Positions 1 to 6,033 of a stretch of DNA of 7,368 bases are shown piece by piece. The notes below the pieces were generated by a model. It worked only from the letters and a program-made list of their open reading frames with translations, searched no databases and was not told the DNA's origin. The stretch comes from Bacteroidota bacterium (GTDB lineage Bacteria; Bacteroidota; Bacteroidia; 2-12-FULL-35-15). Within the stretch, counting starts at the first letter, position 1. Each line of letters begins with the position of its first letter. The translations under genes were made by a program, and so were the position numbers. The stretch spans positions 1 through 7,368 of the forward strand of contig JAPLDC010000486.1 of assembly GCA_026391935.1 (NCBI GenBank), in the 5' to 3' direction.

Positions 1-620
1 TCGTTATCTGTGTAATGATTTACTAAATGCTTATTAATTACTTTGTAAGTTGGCTTAAGTTGGAACAGCCGAATAAACAGATCCCTATCTACGTTTGATA
101 TACAAGCTTCATCAAAACAGCCCGCTTTTAATAGTGAGGTAAGTTTTATAAATGTATTCGAATTTCCAATCCCCGGATTTCCTTTTAGAAAAGAATCAAT
201 ATTTAGTGTTTTAGGTAAAGATTGAACACTATTCGATTTGCCATTAATTCTACTCAATTCGGAAATCAATACATCATAAGAATTATTGTTTTCTTGTTGA
301 AGTGTAATTAGGTAATCAGGAAGCCATTCGTCATCATCATCAAGAAGTGCAACGTACATTTCTTTATTGATTCCAATTTCATTTATAATTTCAACAATGC
401 CGGTATTTAAGGCGCCTGTATTATTTTGAGTTCTGTTATTTTTAATAATTGTAAATCCAAATTCAGAAACGAGTTCCTGTTCAATTAAATAATTTTCATT
501 GTTAGAATTTGAAATGATAAAAACATAATCAGCCTGTCTATTTTGGTTTTTGACCGACCGCAAAGCACGAGGAAGCAACTCTAAGCGATTGCATGTGACT
601 ATAATTGTTGTTATCTTCAT
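1..620 (-). CDS. Family 2 glycosyltransferase, 3' end cut by window edge
   Basis: This is the N-terminal 206 residues of a GT-A-fold, family 2 (GT2) glycosyltransferase; the frame is still open at base 1. Such enzymes move a sugar from a nucleotide-sugar donor to a growing surface glycan at the cytoplasmic face of the membrane. Seen: an opening beta strand (KITTIIVTCNR, 2-12), an N-T-G-A-L-N-T-G segment (67-74), and the metal and nucleotide-binding acidic run LLDDDDEW (92-99), which contains the DXD motif. A later NVDRDLFIRL stretch (176-185) resembles the acidic/arginine region near the acceptor site. No signal peptide or membrane segment is visible in the part present. The ATG overlaps the TAA of the upstream deacetylase by one base (TAATG), which fixes the start and implies translational coupling. 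Donor and acceptor cannot be read from the sequence. Confidence 0.9.
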   Translation of the reverse strand, partial: MKITTIIVTCNRLELLPRALRSVKNQNRQADYVFIISNSNNENYLIEQELVSEFGFTIIKNNRTQNNTGALNTGIVEIINEIGINKEMYVALLDDDDEWLPDYLITLQQENNNSYDVLISELSRINGKSNSVQSLPKTLNIDSFLKGNPGIGNSNTFIKLTSLLKAGCFDEACISNVDRDLFIRLFQLKPTYKVINKHLVNHYTDN

Positions 621-1459
621 TAAATCTTCAATGCAAATTTTAATTCGTCAAGTGAATTTGGTTTAACAAAAATTCTATCATAAGACGGTAATGCTAATTT
701 TTCATTTTCTTTTTTAGAAATTAGACAAGCTGATTGGTACCCGACTTTTTTTACAAGTTCAGACATTCGTAAATTAAATTTACCAGAAGGAAAACAATAG
801 GCCTTAACATTTTTTCCGATCGTTTTTTCGAGCCACGATTTAGATTGCTGTAATTCAGCCAATACTTTCTCTTCATTCATATACTCTGCTGTCAAAAGCG
901 AATGTGTCATTCCGTGTGAACCAATTTCAAAGCCATTATCAGAAAGCTGTTTTAGTTGTTTATCACTCATATAACTTACTCTATTATTTACGGGTAACTG
1001 CCCAAATAATTCATTTAGTAAGTTCATTTGCATTTTTGGTTCTGCTGAATAAAATAATTGTTTGGTTTTACCTTTGATGAAATCAAATTTCTTCTCCTCG
1101 TTTAAAATCATTTCATCAACACATTGATAATAAATGTCAAGAGGCAAAACACTGTTATTTTTACAAGGCTCTACAACTGGAAAAAATGTTGCAGTAGAAT
1201 TATACTTTTTAAGCATAGGCATTGCATACTCAAAATTGTCTGCATAACCATCATCAAATGTTAATGCAACAATTTTTTCATTTTCACTTTGCTCTTCTAA
1301 TTCTGAAATTGATACAAATTCATAACCTTCTTTTTTAAGTAAAGAGAGAACAATCTCTAAATATTCCAAAGAGATTAATGTTCCAAATACCGAATAAGCA
1401 TTAGGTTGATTTATGAGTTTTTGAGGTAAAACTCTATGAAACATTAAGACTTTAGCCAT
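620..1459 (-). CDS. Polysaccharide deacetylase (NodB homology domain, CE4 family)
   Basis: Predicted metal-dependent deacetylase that removes N- or O-acetyl groups from a polysaccharide or sugar intermediate. Seen in the 279 residues: an N-terminal VLMFHRVL strand (4-11) typical of the surface-polysaccharide branch; motif 1 TFDDG (67-71), with D69 the expected catalytic base and D70 a metal ligand; motif 2 SHGMTHS (181-187), giving the His-x3-His metal ligands H182 and H186; and a YCFPSGKF segment (221-228) at the position of motif 3. Its P-S-G is an atypical form of the classical RxFPY. No signal peptide is evident, so the enzyme may act in the cytoplasm on a precursor. The start overlaps the end of the upstream LOG-like gene by 8 nt, and its stop overlaps the start of the downstream glycosyltransferase by 1 nt, so the three genes form one coupled unit. 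The domain assignment is firm; the substrate is unknown. Confidence 0.92.
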   Translation of the reverse strand: MAKVLMFHRVLPQKLINQPNAYSVFGTLISLEYLEIVLSLLKKEGYEFVSISELEEQSENEKIVALTFDDGYADNFEYAMPMLKKYNSTATFFPVVEPCKNNSVLPLDIYYQCVDEMILNEEKKFDFIKGKTKQLFYSAEPKMQMNLLNELFGQLPVNNRVSYMSDKQLKQLSDNGFEIGSHGMTHSLLTAEYMNEEKVLAELQQSKSWLEKTIGKNVKAYCFPSGKFNLRMSELVKKVGYQSACLISKKENEKLALPSYDRIFVKPNSLDELKFALKI

Positions 1460-2024
1460 GATCGAGATGTTCTAAAATTTCCTCAATTGAATCTACGGGA
1501 ATTAGTAATCCACTTTGTCTATGGTCTAGATTTTTACCAGCAAGTTCTTTCGCCCATCCATCAAAAAGAGTAACACACAAAACTTTTTTCTCAAGTTGCC
1601 AGGCTAAGGCTATTTCAGAAAGCGTTCCTGCACCGCCACCAGCAGCTATAATTATGTCTGCAGTTCTAACGATAATAATGTTTCTCCCAATACCTTCTCC
1701 GGTGGGGATTGCAGTGTCAATATATTGGTTGGCACTACTTGATATTTCACCTGGAAGAATCCCAATAGTTTGTCCCATGAAAGTGTTGGGAGATAGTTTC
1801 ACTCCTTTACATACTGCCTCCATAAAACCTCCAAGCCCACCACAAACTATAGTGCGATTCTTGGTAGCGATTTTGTTACCAAGTTGTACGCCAAAATCAT
1901 ATAGCTCAACACTACACATTTTGCTATTAGGACCAATAATCCCAATTTTCTTCGTTGATATATTTACCGGATTCAAGAGTACCTTTTTATGAATTAATAA
2001 ATAGTTTGTTTTGAAAAATTTCAA
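1452..2024 (-). CDS. LOG/SLOG-type Rossmann protein (TIGR00725-like)
   Basis: A nucleotide-binding Rossmann-like protein of the LOG/DprA-related SLOG superfamily, closest by eye to the TIGR00725/LDcluster4 group. Classical LOG enzymes hydrolyse nucleoside monophosphates to free base and ribose phosphate; the activity of this subgroup is not settled. Seen: first strand and loop KKIGIIGPNS (25-34), CGGLGGFMEAV (61-71), and the signature GGGAGTLSE (129-137), which keeps the G-T and E of the LOG motif PGGxGTxxE. The 190-residue frame has no ATG before the domain. It opens with a TTG directly after an in-frame TAA, and a second TTG at 1976 (residue 17), preceded by AAAAAGG, would give 174 residues, closer to the family length. 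The only early ATG (residue 36) would remove the first strand. It is first in a coupled operon with a deacetylase and a glycosyltransferase, so a role in nucleotide-sugar or glycan metabolism is inferred. Confidence 0.85.
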   Translation of the reverse strand: MKFFKTNYLLIHKKVLLNPVNISTKKIGIIGPNSKMCSVELYDFGVQLGNKIATKNRTIVCGGLGGFMEAVCKGVKLSPNTFMGQTIGILPGEISSSANQYIDTAIPTGEGIGRNIIIVRTADIIIAAGGGAGTLSEIALAWQLEKKVLCVTLFDGWAKELAGKNLDHRQSGLLIPVDSIEEILEHLDHG

Positions 2025-2049
2025 TTAAATTTCTCTATCAATAATAAAA

Positions 2050-2080
2050 CAAAATATTGACAGATATATCACATTACAAT
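2050..2080 (-). promoter_or_regulatory. Candidate promoter of the LOG-deacetylase-glycosyltransferase operon
   Basis: Read on the minus strand there is ATTG (2080-2077), then 20 nt, then TATTTTG (2056-2050). The Bacteroidota primary sigma factor consensus is TTTG, about 19-21 nt, TANNTTTG, so the spacing fits and the -7 box is one T short. Transcription would begin near 2043, leaving a leader of about 20 nt to the first TTG or about 67 nt to the second TTG at 1976. Found by eye in an AT-rich stretch where chance matches are common. Confidence 0.3.
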
Positions 2081-2106
2081 ATATTTTTATAAACAAACCA
2101 CCGATA

Positions 2107-2134
2107 AACAGCTGTTACTACTATAAACGTAGTA
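2107..2134. repeat. Two adjacent dyads upstream of the LOG operon
   Basis: A perfect 10-bp palindrome AACAGCTGTT (2107-2116) abuts a 6-bp inverted repeat, TACTAC (2116-2121) and GTAGTA (2129-2134), with a 7-nt spacer. They lie roughly 30-55 bp upstream of the candidate -33 box of the LOG operon, where an activator site could sit. No known operator was recognised. Confidence 0.3.
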
Positions 2135-2179
2135 TTAACTTCAACATTTATTTATGCAAAATGACTGTTATAGTTTTGC

Positions 2180-2219
2180 TTGGGATTTCTCGGGAATTCT
2201 TGAGAATTATCGGGGATAA
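2180..2219. repeat. Four degenerate 10-bp tandem units
   Basis: Four consecutive 10-mers are in exact register: TTGGGATTTC, TCGGGAATTC, TTGAGAATTA and TCGGGGATAA. They share a TYGRGRATTH-like pattern and are much richer in G than the surrounding AT-rich spacer. The middle also contains the dyad AATTCT-TG-AGAATT (2195-2208). A period close to one helical turn would place every unit on the same DNA face. It lies between the end of the nuclease operon and the upstream region of the LOG operon. Confidence 0.5.
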
Positions 2220-2222
2220 AAT

Positions 2223-2240
2223 AAATTGCCTAAGCAATTT
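2223..2240 (-). terminator. Weak terminator-like hairpin after the nuclease operon
   Basis: A 7-bp stem, AAATTGC paired with GCAATTT around a 4-nt loop, touches the last base of the stop codon of the 246-aa nuclease gene. On the minus strand it is followed by ATTTTAT, a short interrupted T tract. The stem has only two G-C pairs, so it is weak, but its position directly after the last gene of the operon is what an intrinsic terminator would show. Confidence 0.4.
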
Positions 2241-2980
2241 TATTGTTTTTTGAGTGAATCTTTATCAATTAAAATAAGCAAATCAGCTAATTCTGTAGTT
2301 ACATTCTTCGCAAATTCAGAAAGCGTTATGTGGCCTATATAATGCTCAATGCTCCCTAAATTATCGGTTTTGTATTTTTTCAGGAGAGATTCTGCTCCTA
2401 TTGGAGCGAGGTAAAGAAATTTCACTTTCAGATTTTTATCAATTTTTATTTTTGATCTAATATCTTTAAGTCTTTCGTGAATACCCTTACTATCAATTAA
2501 ATACTTGTCTAAATTCAAATTCTCATTTATACCCAAAAGGTTTGGAGCTTTCATTTCAATATGAATCAAACCATAAACGAATTTTTTCCAAAACTTGCTA
2601 TTATTTATTGATTTATCAATGTAATAATTTATCATAGATTCCCATCCACTAATAGAATTATCTAAATAGGATTTAAATTGAGATTCATGTATAGATTTAA
2701 CATCAGTCTTGAATTCTACAAGATAAACTGTATTTGATTTTTTTGAATACAACAAATAATCAGCATACTCAGAATGCTTATCTAGTTCAATACTAACTAT
2801 ATCTCTTTTCAGAGGAAATTCGGGATAGAGCATTATTAAGTCCTTTTCAATCGGATTAAATTTGTCCTTTATTGAATCCGCGATGTAAGGCAACATGAAT
2901 GCATCTAATCTTCTTTCAAGTTGATAGGTAGGGAAATTTTTGTAGATGGTTAAGTAATCAAAAACACTATTCTTTATCAT
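2240..2980 (-). CDS. Unrecognised protein with PD-(D/E)XK nuclease-like core
   Basis: I do not recognise a named family for this 246-residue protein. The central part reads as a PD-(D/E)XK nuclease core: D74 in YADYLLYS (72-79), a turn, then VYLVEFKTD (85-93) carrying E89-x-K91, followed one helix later by QFKSY (101-105). That matches the QhxxY motif seen after the active site in the RecB/Cas4 branch of the superfamily. E22 in LERRLDAF (21-28) could be the N-terminal helix glutamate. No signal peptide or membrane segment is present; the rest is rich in Lys, Ile and Asn and probably alpha/beta. The ATG follows the TAA of the DUF2779 gene by a single base, so the two are surely co-transcribed. 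From the motifs I infer a Mg2+-dependent DNA-processing enzyme or a nuclease-like binding partner of its neighbour; no substrate can be assigned. The fold call is moderate and the function open. Confidence 0.65.
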   Translation of the reverse strand: MIKNSVFDYLTIYKNFPTYQLERRLDAFMLPYIADSIKDKFNPIEKDLIMLYPEFPLKRDIVSIELDKHSEYADYLLYSKKSNTVYLVEFKTDVKSIHESQFKSYLDNSISGWESMINYYIDKSINNSKFWKKFVYGLIHIEMKAPNLLGINENLNLDKYLIDSKGIHERLKDIRSKIKIDKNLKVKFLYLAPIGAESLLKKYKTDNLGSIEHYIGHITLSEFAKNVTTELADLLILIDKDSLKKQ

Positions 2981-2981
2981 G

Positions 2982-4457
2982 TTAAATGCTTTTTAGTTTC
3001 TTTAATATTTCAACCATGGCTAATGTATCTAACTTACAATATGCCAAGAGATCTTTTCTAGTTTGATCAATATCTCCTTGAAATTCCCCTGTTAACATTG
3101 CAGCAAATGTATTACTGGCTGTTCCACCTTCTTTAATATTTAAATCATTGTAATACAAATCTGGCACTAATGCAGGTAATACTTTTTTAATGGAATAAGA
3201 GCCTTGCATTGTAGGTGTGTAATACCACCTCTGCTGAAACGGAATCATCAAATCCTTTAAACGTTCAATTATTTTATTAATGCCAAAACTATATTGAGGA
3301 AATGCTAAGGCTAAATCTGCTAATTTACCTCGCTCAAAGCCAATATTGTAAACTAAAACATCCCCTTTGTCACCGCAATCCGAAATTAGTTTTTCTATAA
3401 AAGCTATTCTCGGGTCTTGAACATTATTTTCAGCTAAAAATTCTTTATGATTCAATTCTCCATTAGCTGTTAGAATATGTAAAGAGTATTGAAACACTAA
3501 TTGCTGATAAGGTCTACTTTTATCAAACAAAGGAACTGCTGTTGCAAATGTTTCAAAGTCCATAAAATAAATCGGGTATTGCAAGCCTTGAACAAACTCT
3601 CTTATTTTCAAATAATCAATAAAAGACTCATTATTCAATTCACTTTTCACTTGCATCCATTGATTCTCGTTCAATGGAAAGTCATAAGGGATATCCATGA
3701 AGTTGATTATATTTCTATTATATAATTCAAACTTCTTTGTTTCATTTAAGCGCGAAATATTAAAAACGGAATATTTTGGTATATTTTTCCAGCAATGCCC
3801 GGCAAAATCACAAGCATAAGGCTCGTTGCAATGTGGTCCAATATCAATATCCGGAATTTCATCTTGGACTAATATTTTTTTTAAAGCAGTCACTTTGTTT
3901 GGAATCCTTGGTAGTAATTCTAAAACTTTTTCCTTAACTGATTCTATGGCAAAAAGTTGTTTTACATCAATAGGACCATTTTTTTCGTATTCATTATTAA
4001 TATATACAATTGAAATATCTTTTAAATCTATTCCTGAATTTGTGATGGCGTAGTATTGTATGGTTGCGTCTAACTGATACGTTTCTGTAACTCCTGTTGA
4101 ACTTTTTACTTCATATGCCTTCCAGCCATTGTCATCATTAACTAAAATATCCAATGCAGCAAGCACTCCGTTAAACTGAAAAGCGGCTTCGTAAATTATT
4201 TTTGTTCCTTTTTTAATTTCTTCTTGTGTACGAATTACCGCTTTTTGAAAATCGTAAAAACTTTCAGGTGTGCAATCAACGCCACCTGGAAACAAAAGAG
4301 TAGCAAGTTCACCCACTTTAGTTCCTTGGGAAAAAATTGCTTGTTGCACTGCAGTAATTTCTTCTTTAAGTTCTTTATGATGTTTGTTTAGGTACAATGC
4401 CTTTTGGCACTGCATTCCTTTAATAAATGTAGACTTTGATAGAACATGTCTTTCCAT
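2982..4457 (-). CDS. DUF2779 protein: Cas4-like nuclease fused to DEDD-type exonuclease
   Basis: 491 residues in two nuclease-like halves. The N-terminal half has the Cas4/AddB layout: LSKSTFIKGMQC with C17, then E90, D103 (LAALDIL), the E-x-K pair E116 and K118 (AYEVKSS), a following helix with Q134 and Y135/Y136, and three further cysteines C210, C216 and C222. One early plus three late cysteines is the arrangement that holds a 4Fe-4S cluster in Cas4 and AddB. The C-terminal half is the DUF2779 region: YFMDFETF with D300 and E302, VYNIGFE with E375, and YCKLDTLAM with D477, which match motifs I, II and III of DEDD 3'-5' exonucleases. A DNA end-processing enzyme is therefore inferred; no activity is known to me for this family. 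It is the first gene of a two-gene operon with another PD-(D/E)XK-like protein. No cas1, cas2 or CRISPR array is present, so it should not be called cas4. The ATG is supported by the family-like N terminus. Confidence 0.85.
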   Translation of the reverse strand: MERHVLSKSTFIKGMQCQKALYLNKHHKELKEEITAVQQAIFSQGTKVGELATLLFPGGVDCTPESFYDFQKAVIRTQEEIKKGTKIIYEAAFQFNGVLAALDILVNDDNGWKAYEVKSSTGVTETYQLDATIQYYAITNSGIDLKDISIVYINNEYEKNGPIDVKQLFAIESVKEKVLELLPRIPNKVTALKKILVQDEIPDIDIGPHCNEPYACDFAGHCWKNIPKYSVFNISRLNETKKFELYNRNIINFMDIPYDFPLNENQWMQVKSELNNESFIDYLKIREFVQGLQYPIYFMDFETFATAVPLFDKSRPYQQLVFQYSLHILTANGELNHKEFLAENNVQDPRIAFIEKLISDCGDKGDVLVYNIGFERGKLADLALAFPQYSFGINKIIERLKDLMIPFQQRWYYTPTMQGSYSIKKVLPALVPDLYYNDLNIKEGGTASNTFAAMLTGEFQGDIDQTRKDLLAYCKLDTLAMVEILKKLKSI

Positions 4458-4512
4458 ATACTAATATACAATAAATGTTGTAATTAAGTTATTTGACATT
4501 GTTCTAAAATTG

Positions 4513-4522
4513 AAACATGTTT
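4513..4522. promoter_or_regulatory. Candidate operator palindrome at the start of the nuclease transcript
   Basis: AAACATGTTT is a perfect 10-bp palindrome, flanked so that the minus strand reads TGAAA, 5 nt, TTTCA. It begins 8 bp downstream of the candidate TATAAT box, where a bound repressor would block transcription start. Its match to any known regulator is unknown. Confidence 0.25.
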
Positions 4523-4530
4523 TCATATAA

Positions 4531-4559
4531 ATTATAAGGCTCTTAGTAAACAAATCCAA
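4531..4559 (-). promoter_or_regulatory. Candidate promoter of the DUF2779-nuclease operon
   Basis: The minus strand shows TTGGAT (4559-4554), 17 nt, TATAAT (4536-4531). It can also be read in the Bacteroidota style as ATTG, 20 nt, TATAATTT. Either reading places the start of transcription near 4524, with a leader of roughly 67 nt before the ATG at 4457. The spacing resembles the candidate found for the LOG operon. This is a by-eye match in AT-rich DNA and remains tentative. Confidence 0.3.
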
Positions 4560-4734
4560 TTTTACAATAGAGAAAACCTTATATCACTTGTAATCAACTT
4601 TGTATTTTATGAACAGAAAAAAGCGAAATGTTTTCCGATATTTTTAGTACATTCGGTGTGGAAAATAGTCCGAAGTTCATTTTTTTGATGCCGTCACAAT
4701 AGCACACAATTGAAAGTTATGAACAGGATTTTTT

Positions 4735-4884
4735 TTGAGGTTATTAACAAAACAGCGCATAATTCTGCATACTATTTTTGTGTTGGTCTTTGGGACAAAC
4801 GACCTGTCCCAAACGCTTGAAAGTATTGATTTTATTGACGCTTTAAAAATTGTATCGGGAAGTAACCGGCTCAAAACAGTTTGA
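4735..4884 (+). pseudogene. Possible small secreted-peptide ORF or gene remnant
   Basis: An uninterrupted plus-strand frame of 49 codons starts with TTG and ends with TGA. Its first part reads like a signal peptide: basic residues (R2, K6, R8), a hydrophobic core IILHTIFVLVFG (9-20), then a polar stretch ending in Q26. The remainder, such as IDFIDALKIVSG (31-42), is well-formed protein-like sequence rather than low complexity. A stronger start, ATG at 4719, lies upstream in another frame; removing one T from the 8-T run at 4729-4736 would join it to this frame, giving a leader beginning MNRIFLRLL. It may therefore be a frameshifted gene, a phase-variable gene, or a chance frame. The only gene in the window on this strand if real; no promoter was found. 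Confidence 0.25.
4789..4813. repeat. Perfect 9-bp inverted repeat (hairpin)
   Basis: TTTGGGACA (4789-4797) and TGTCCCAAA (4805-4813) are exact reverse complements around the 7-nt spacer AACGACC. It is the longest and most stable perfect dyad I found between genes. Neither strand has a T tract after the stem, so it does not look like a standard intrinsic terminator. It could be a binding site for a dimeric regulator, a stable RNA structure in a porP 3' extension, or a factor-assisted terminator. Confidence 0.55.
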
Positions 4885-4952
4885 AACAAAAAATATTTTT
4901 CTAGATCGAGCCCGATTTATCTGATTTTCATGGATGTATCTATTGCAACTTT

Positions 4953-6005
4953 TTACTTGAAACTTGCCGTGTTATTCATGCTGAATGGATTAGGAGTAAC
5001 GAACCTTAAAGCGATTTCCAAACCACCTTTATAGGAGGTCACAGATTTTAAACCTGATGTATTTACATCATAGCTGATACCTATTGCATAATTTGAATAC
5101 TCATACATCAGCGATGCAATAAGTGCATCCTTCATTCTAAAATCCATTCCGATTGAGATAGCTGAGCTCTTTTTTATACCTGTATATTTCGATCCTTCCT
5201 GAAGCACATATTTAAAAACACTACCAAGAATTAATTCCTGCTGCTCACCTTGCCTTTGATACAAAAATTCAGGGGCTATTAGCAAATTAGTATTCTTTAT
5301 CCCGAATTCAAAATTACCGTGCCCAATAAATTTGGAGTTTAACTTTTCAACATTTTGTCCATAAAAGGAATATTTTGGAAGTCCAAAGTGAAATGCTGAA
5401 ACTCCGAAAGTAGCATGAACACCATTGTTTGCAGAAATGTATTGCTGCTCCTTTCCATAAGTCCAAGCTAACCCTGCCCCAAAATCAGGATAGGTATAGG
5501 ATGTACCTCCCTGACTTTCTCCTGTTGGAGCTGCCGCATCATATATTGTTCCGTTGTATTGAGTTTCCCATTGAAGTGCAGAATAATTTACAGTACGTTG
5601 CCCGAATCCACCCATTATGCCAAGTCCTAATTTACTTTTGTCAGACACTTTCACTACTCCTGAAATATTAATGGAGCCAAGACTGTTTCCCATTTTTGAA
5701 TCACCTGCATTATCAGAAAATAACTGAAGACCAACACCAATATAATTAGATTTCTTTTTTTTCATAGCAGTATTAAAATCTGCCGCGAATGCAAATGTTT
5801 TATAAGGTGAAACAAAGCTTCTCCATTGATCCTTATAATTAAGGACAATCCTGATGTCTTTGTTTAATGCGGTCATTGCCGGATTTAGTTGTAAAGGGGT
5901 TTCGCGAAACTGAGAAAAGTGAACATCCTGTCCGACCAGTATAGTATTTATTGCGAAACACAGAAGGAAGCTGAAGCCGACTTTTAAATTTTTAAATGTT
6001 TTCAT
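4953..6005 (-). CDS. PorP/SprF family type IX secretion outer-membrane protein
   Basis: 350-residue outer-membrane beta-barrel protein of the PorP/SprF family. Members anchor or help export T9SS cargo; SprF of Flavobacterium johnsoniae is needed for the adhesin SprB, and PorP-type partners are linked to proteins with type B sorting domains. Seen: a signal peptide (K2, K5, K8, then hydrophobic 9-24) with likely cleavage around Q26; the family hallmark right after it, DVHFSQF (27-33) and PLQLNPAMT (37-45); WRSF (61-64); then alternating aromatic/glycine beta strands to the C terminus, including GVGLQLF, GLGIMGGFG and the late AIGISYDVN segment. Length is normal for the family. The ATG is 28 nt downstream of the adhesin-like gene's stop, so both are likely one transcript, and that protein is its probable partner. 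Whether it acts in gliding, adhesion or another export event is not readable here. Confidence 0.93.
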   Translation of the reverse strand: MKTFKNLKVGFSFLLCFAINTILVGQDVHFSQFRETPLQLNPAMTALNKDIRIVLNYKDQWRSFVSPYKTFAFAADFNTAMKKKKSNYIGVGLQLFSDNAGDSKMGNSLGSINISGVVKVSDKSKLGLGIMGGFGQRTVNYSALQWETQYNGTIYDAAAPTGESQGGTSYTYPDFGAGLAWTYGKEQQYISANNGVHATFGVSAFHFGLPKYSFYGQNVEKLNSKFIGHGNFEFGIKNTNLLIAPEFLYQRQGEQQELILGSVFKYVLQEGSKYTGIKKSSAISIGMDFRMKDALIASLMYEYSNYAIGISYDVNTSGLKSVTSYKGGLEIALRFVTPNPFSMNNTASFK

Positions 6006-6033
6006 CTTTGCTGTTTTAGAATTTTGTTTCGTA

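Larger units (their letters stand above)
4458..4952. other. 495-bp spacer between porP and the nuclease operon
   Basis: AT-rich stretch with no convincing full-length gene on either strand. It holds a candidate promoter and palindrome for the DUF2779 gene (4513-4559), a 5-bp inverted repeat TACAA/TTGTA (4467-4482) just upstream of that gene's ATG, a perfect 9-bp hairpin (4789-4813), and a short plus-strand frame with a secretion-signal look (4735-4884). A 10-bp direct repeat TTATGAACAG occurs at 4607-4616 and 4717-4726. No clear intrinsic terminator for porP was found: the sequence just after its stop has only the 4-bp stem ATCG/CGAT at 4904-4915 and an AT-only palindrome at 4889-4900. Confidence 0.7.

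Noticed and set aside
1654..1992. A 112-codon plus-strand open frame opposite the LOG-like gene
   Set aside because: It lies wholly within a gene with clear motifs on the other strand and has no domain of its own.
2982..4457. Calling the DUF2779 gene cas4, part of a CRISPR adaptation module
   Set aside because: There is no cas1, cas2 or repeat-spacer array in the window, and the C-terminal exonuclease half is not part of CRISPR Cas4.
4628..4702. A short plus-strand frame starting at ATG 4628 (24 codons), which would extend if a T run at 4680-4686 changed length
   Set aside because: Too short, no motif, and the need for a second homopolymer correction makes it speculative.
4607..4726. Direct repeat TTATGAACAG at 4607 and 4717 as an attachment-site or insertion footprint
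   Set aside because: Ten AT-rich bases can recur by chance, and nothing between the copies resembles a mobile element.
4677..4889. A 70-codon minus-strand open frame in the spacer between porP and the nuclease operon
   Set aside because: It starts with TTG, shows no recognisable domain or signal, and runs over the hairpin and the plus-strand frame; the sequence does not look like a typical protein.
4889..4915. AT-only palindrome and 4-bp ATCG/CGAT stem after porP as a terminator
   Set aside because: The palindrome has no loop and the short stem is unstable; neither forms a credible intrinsic terminator.
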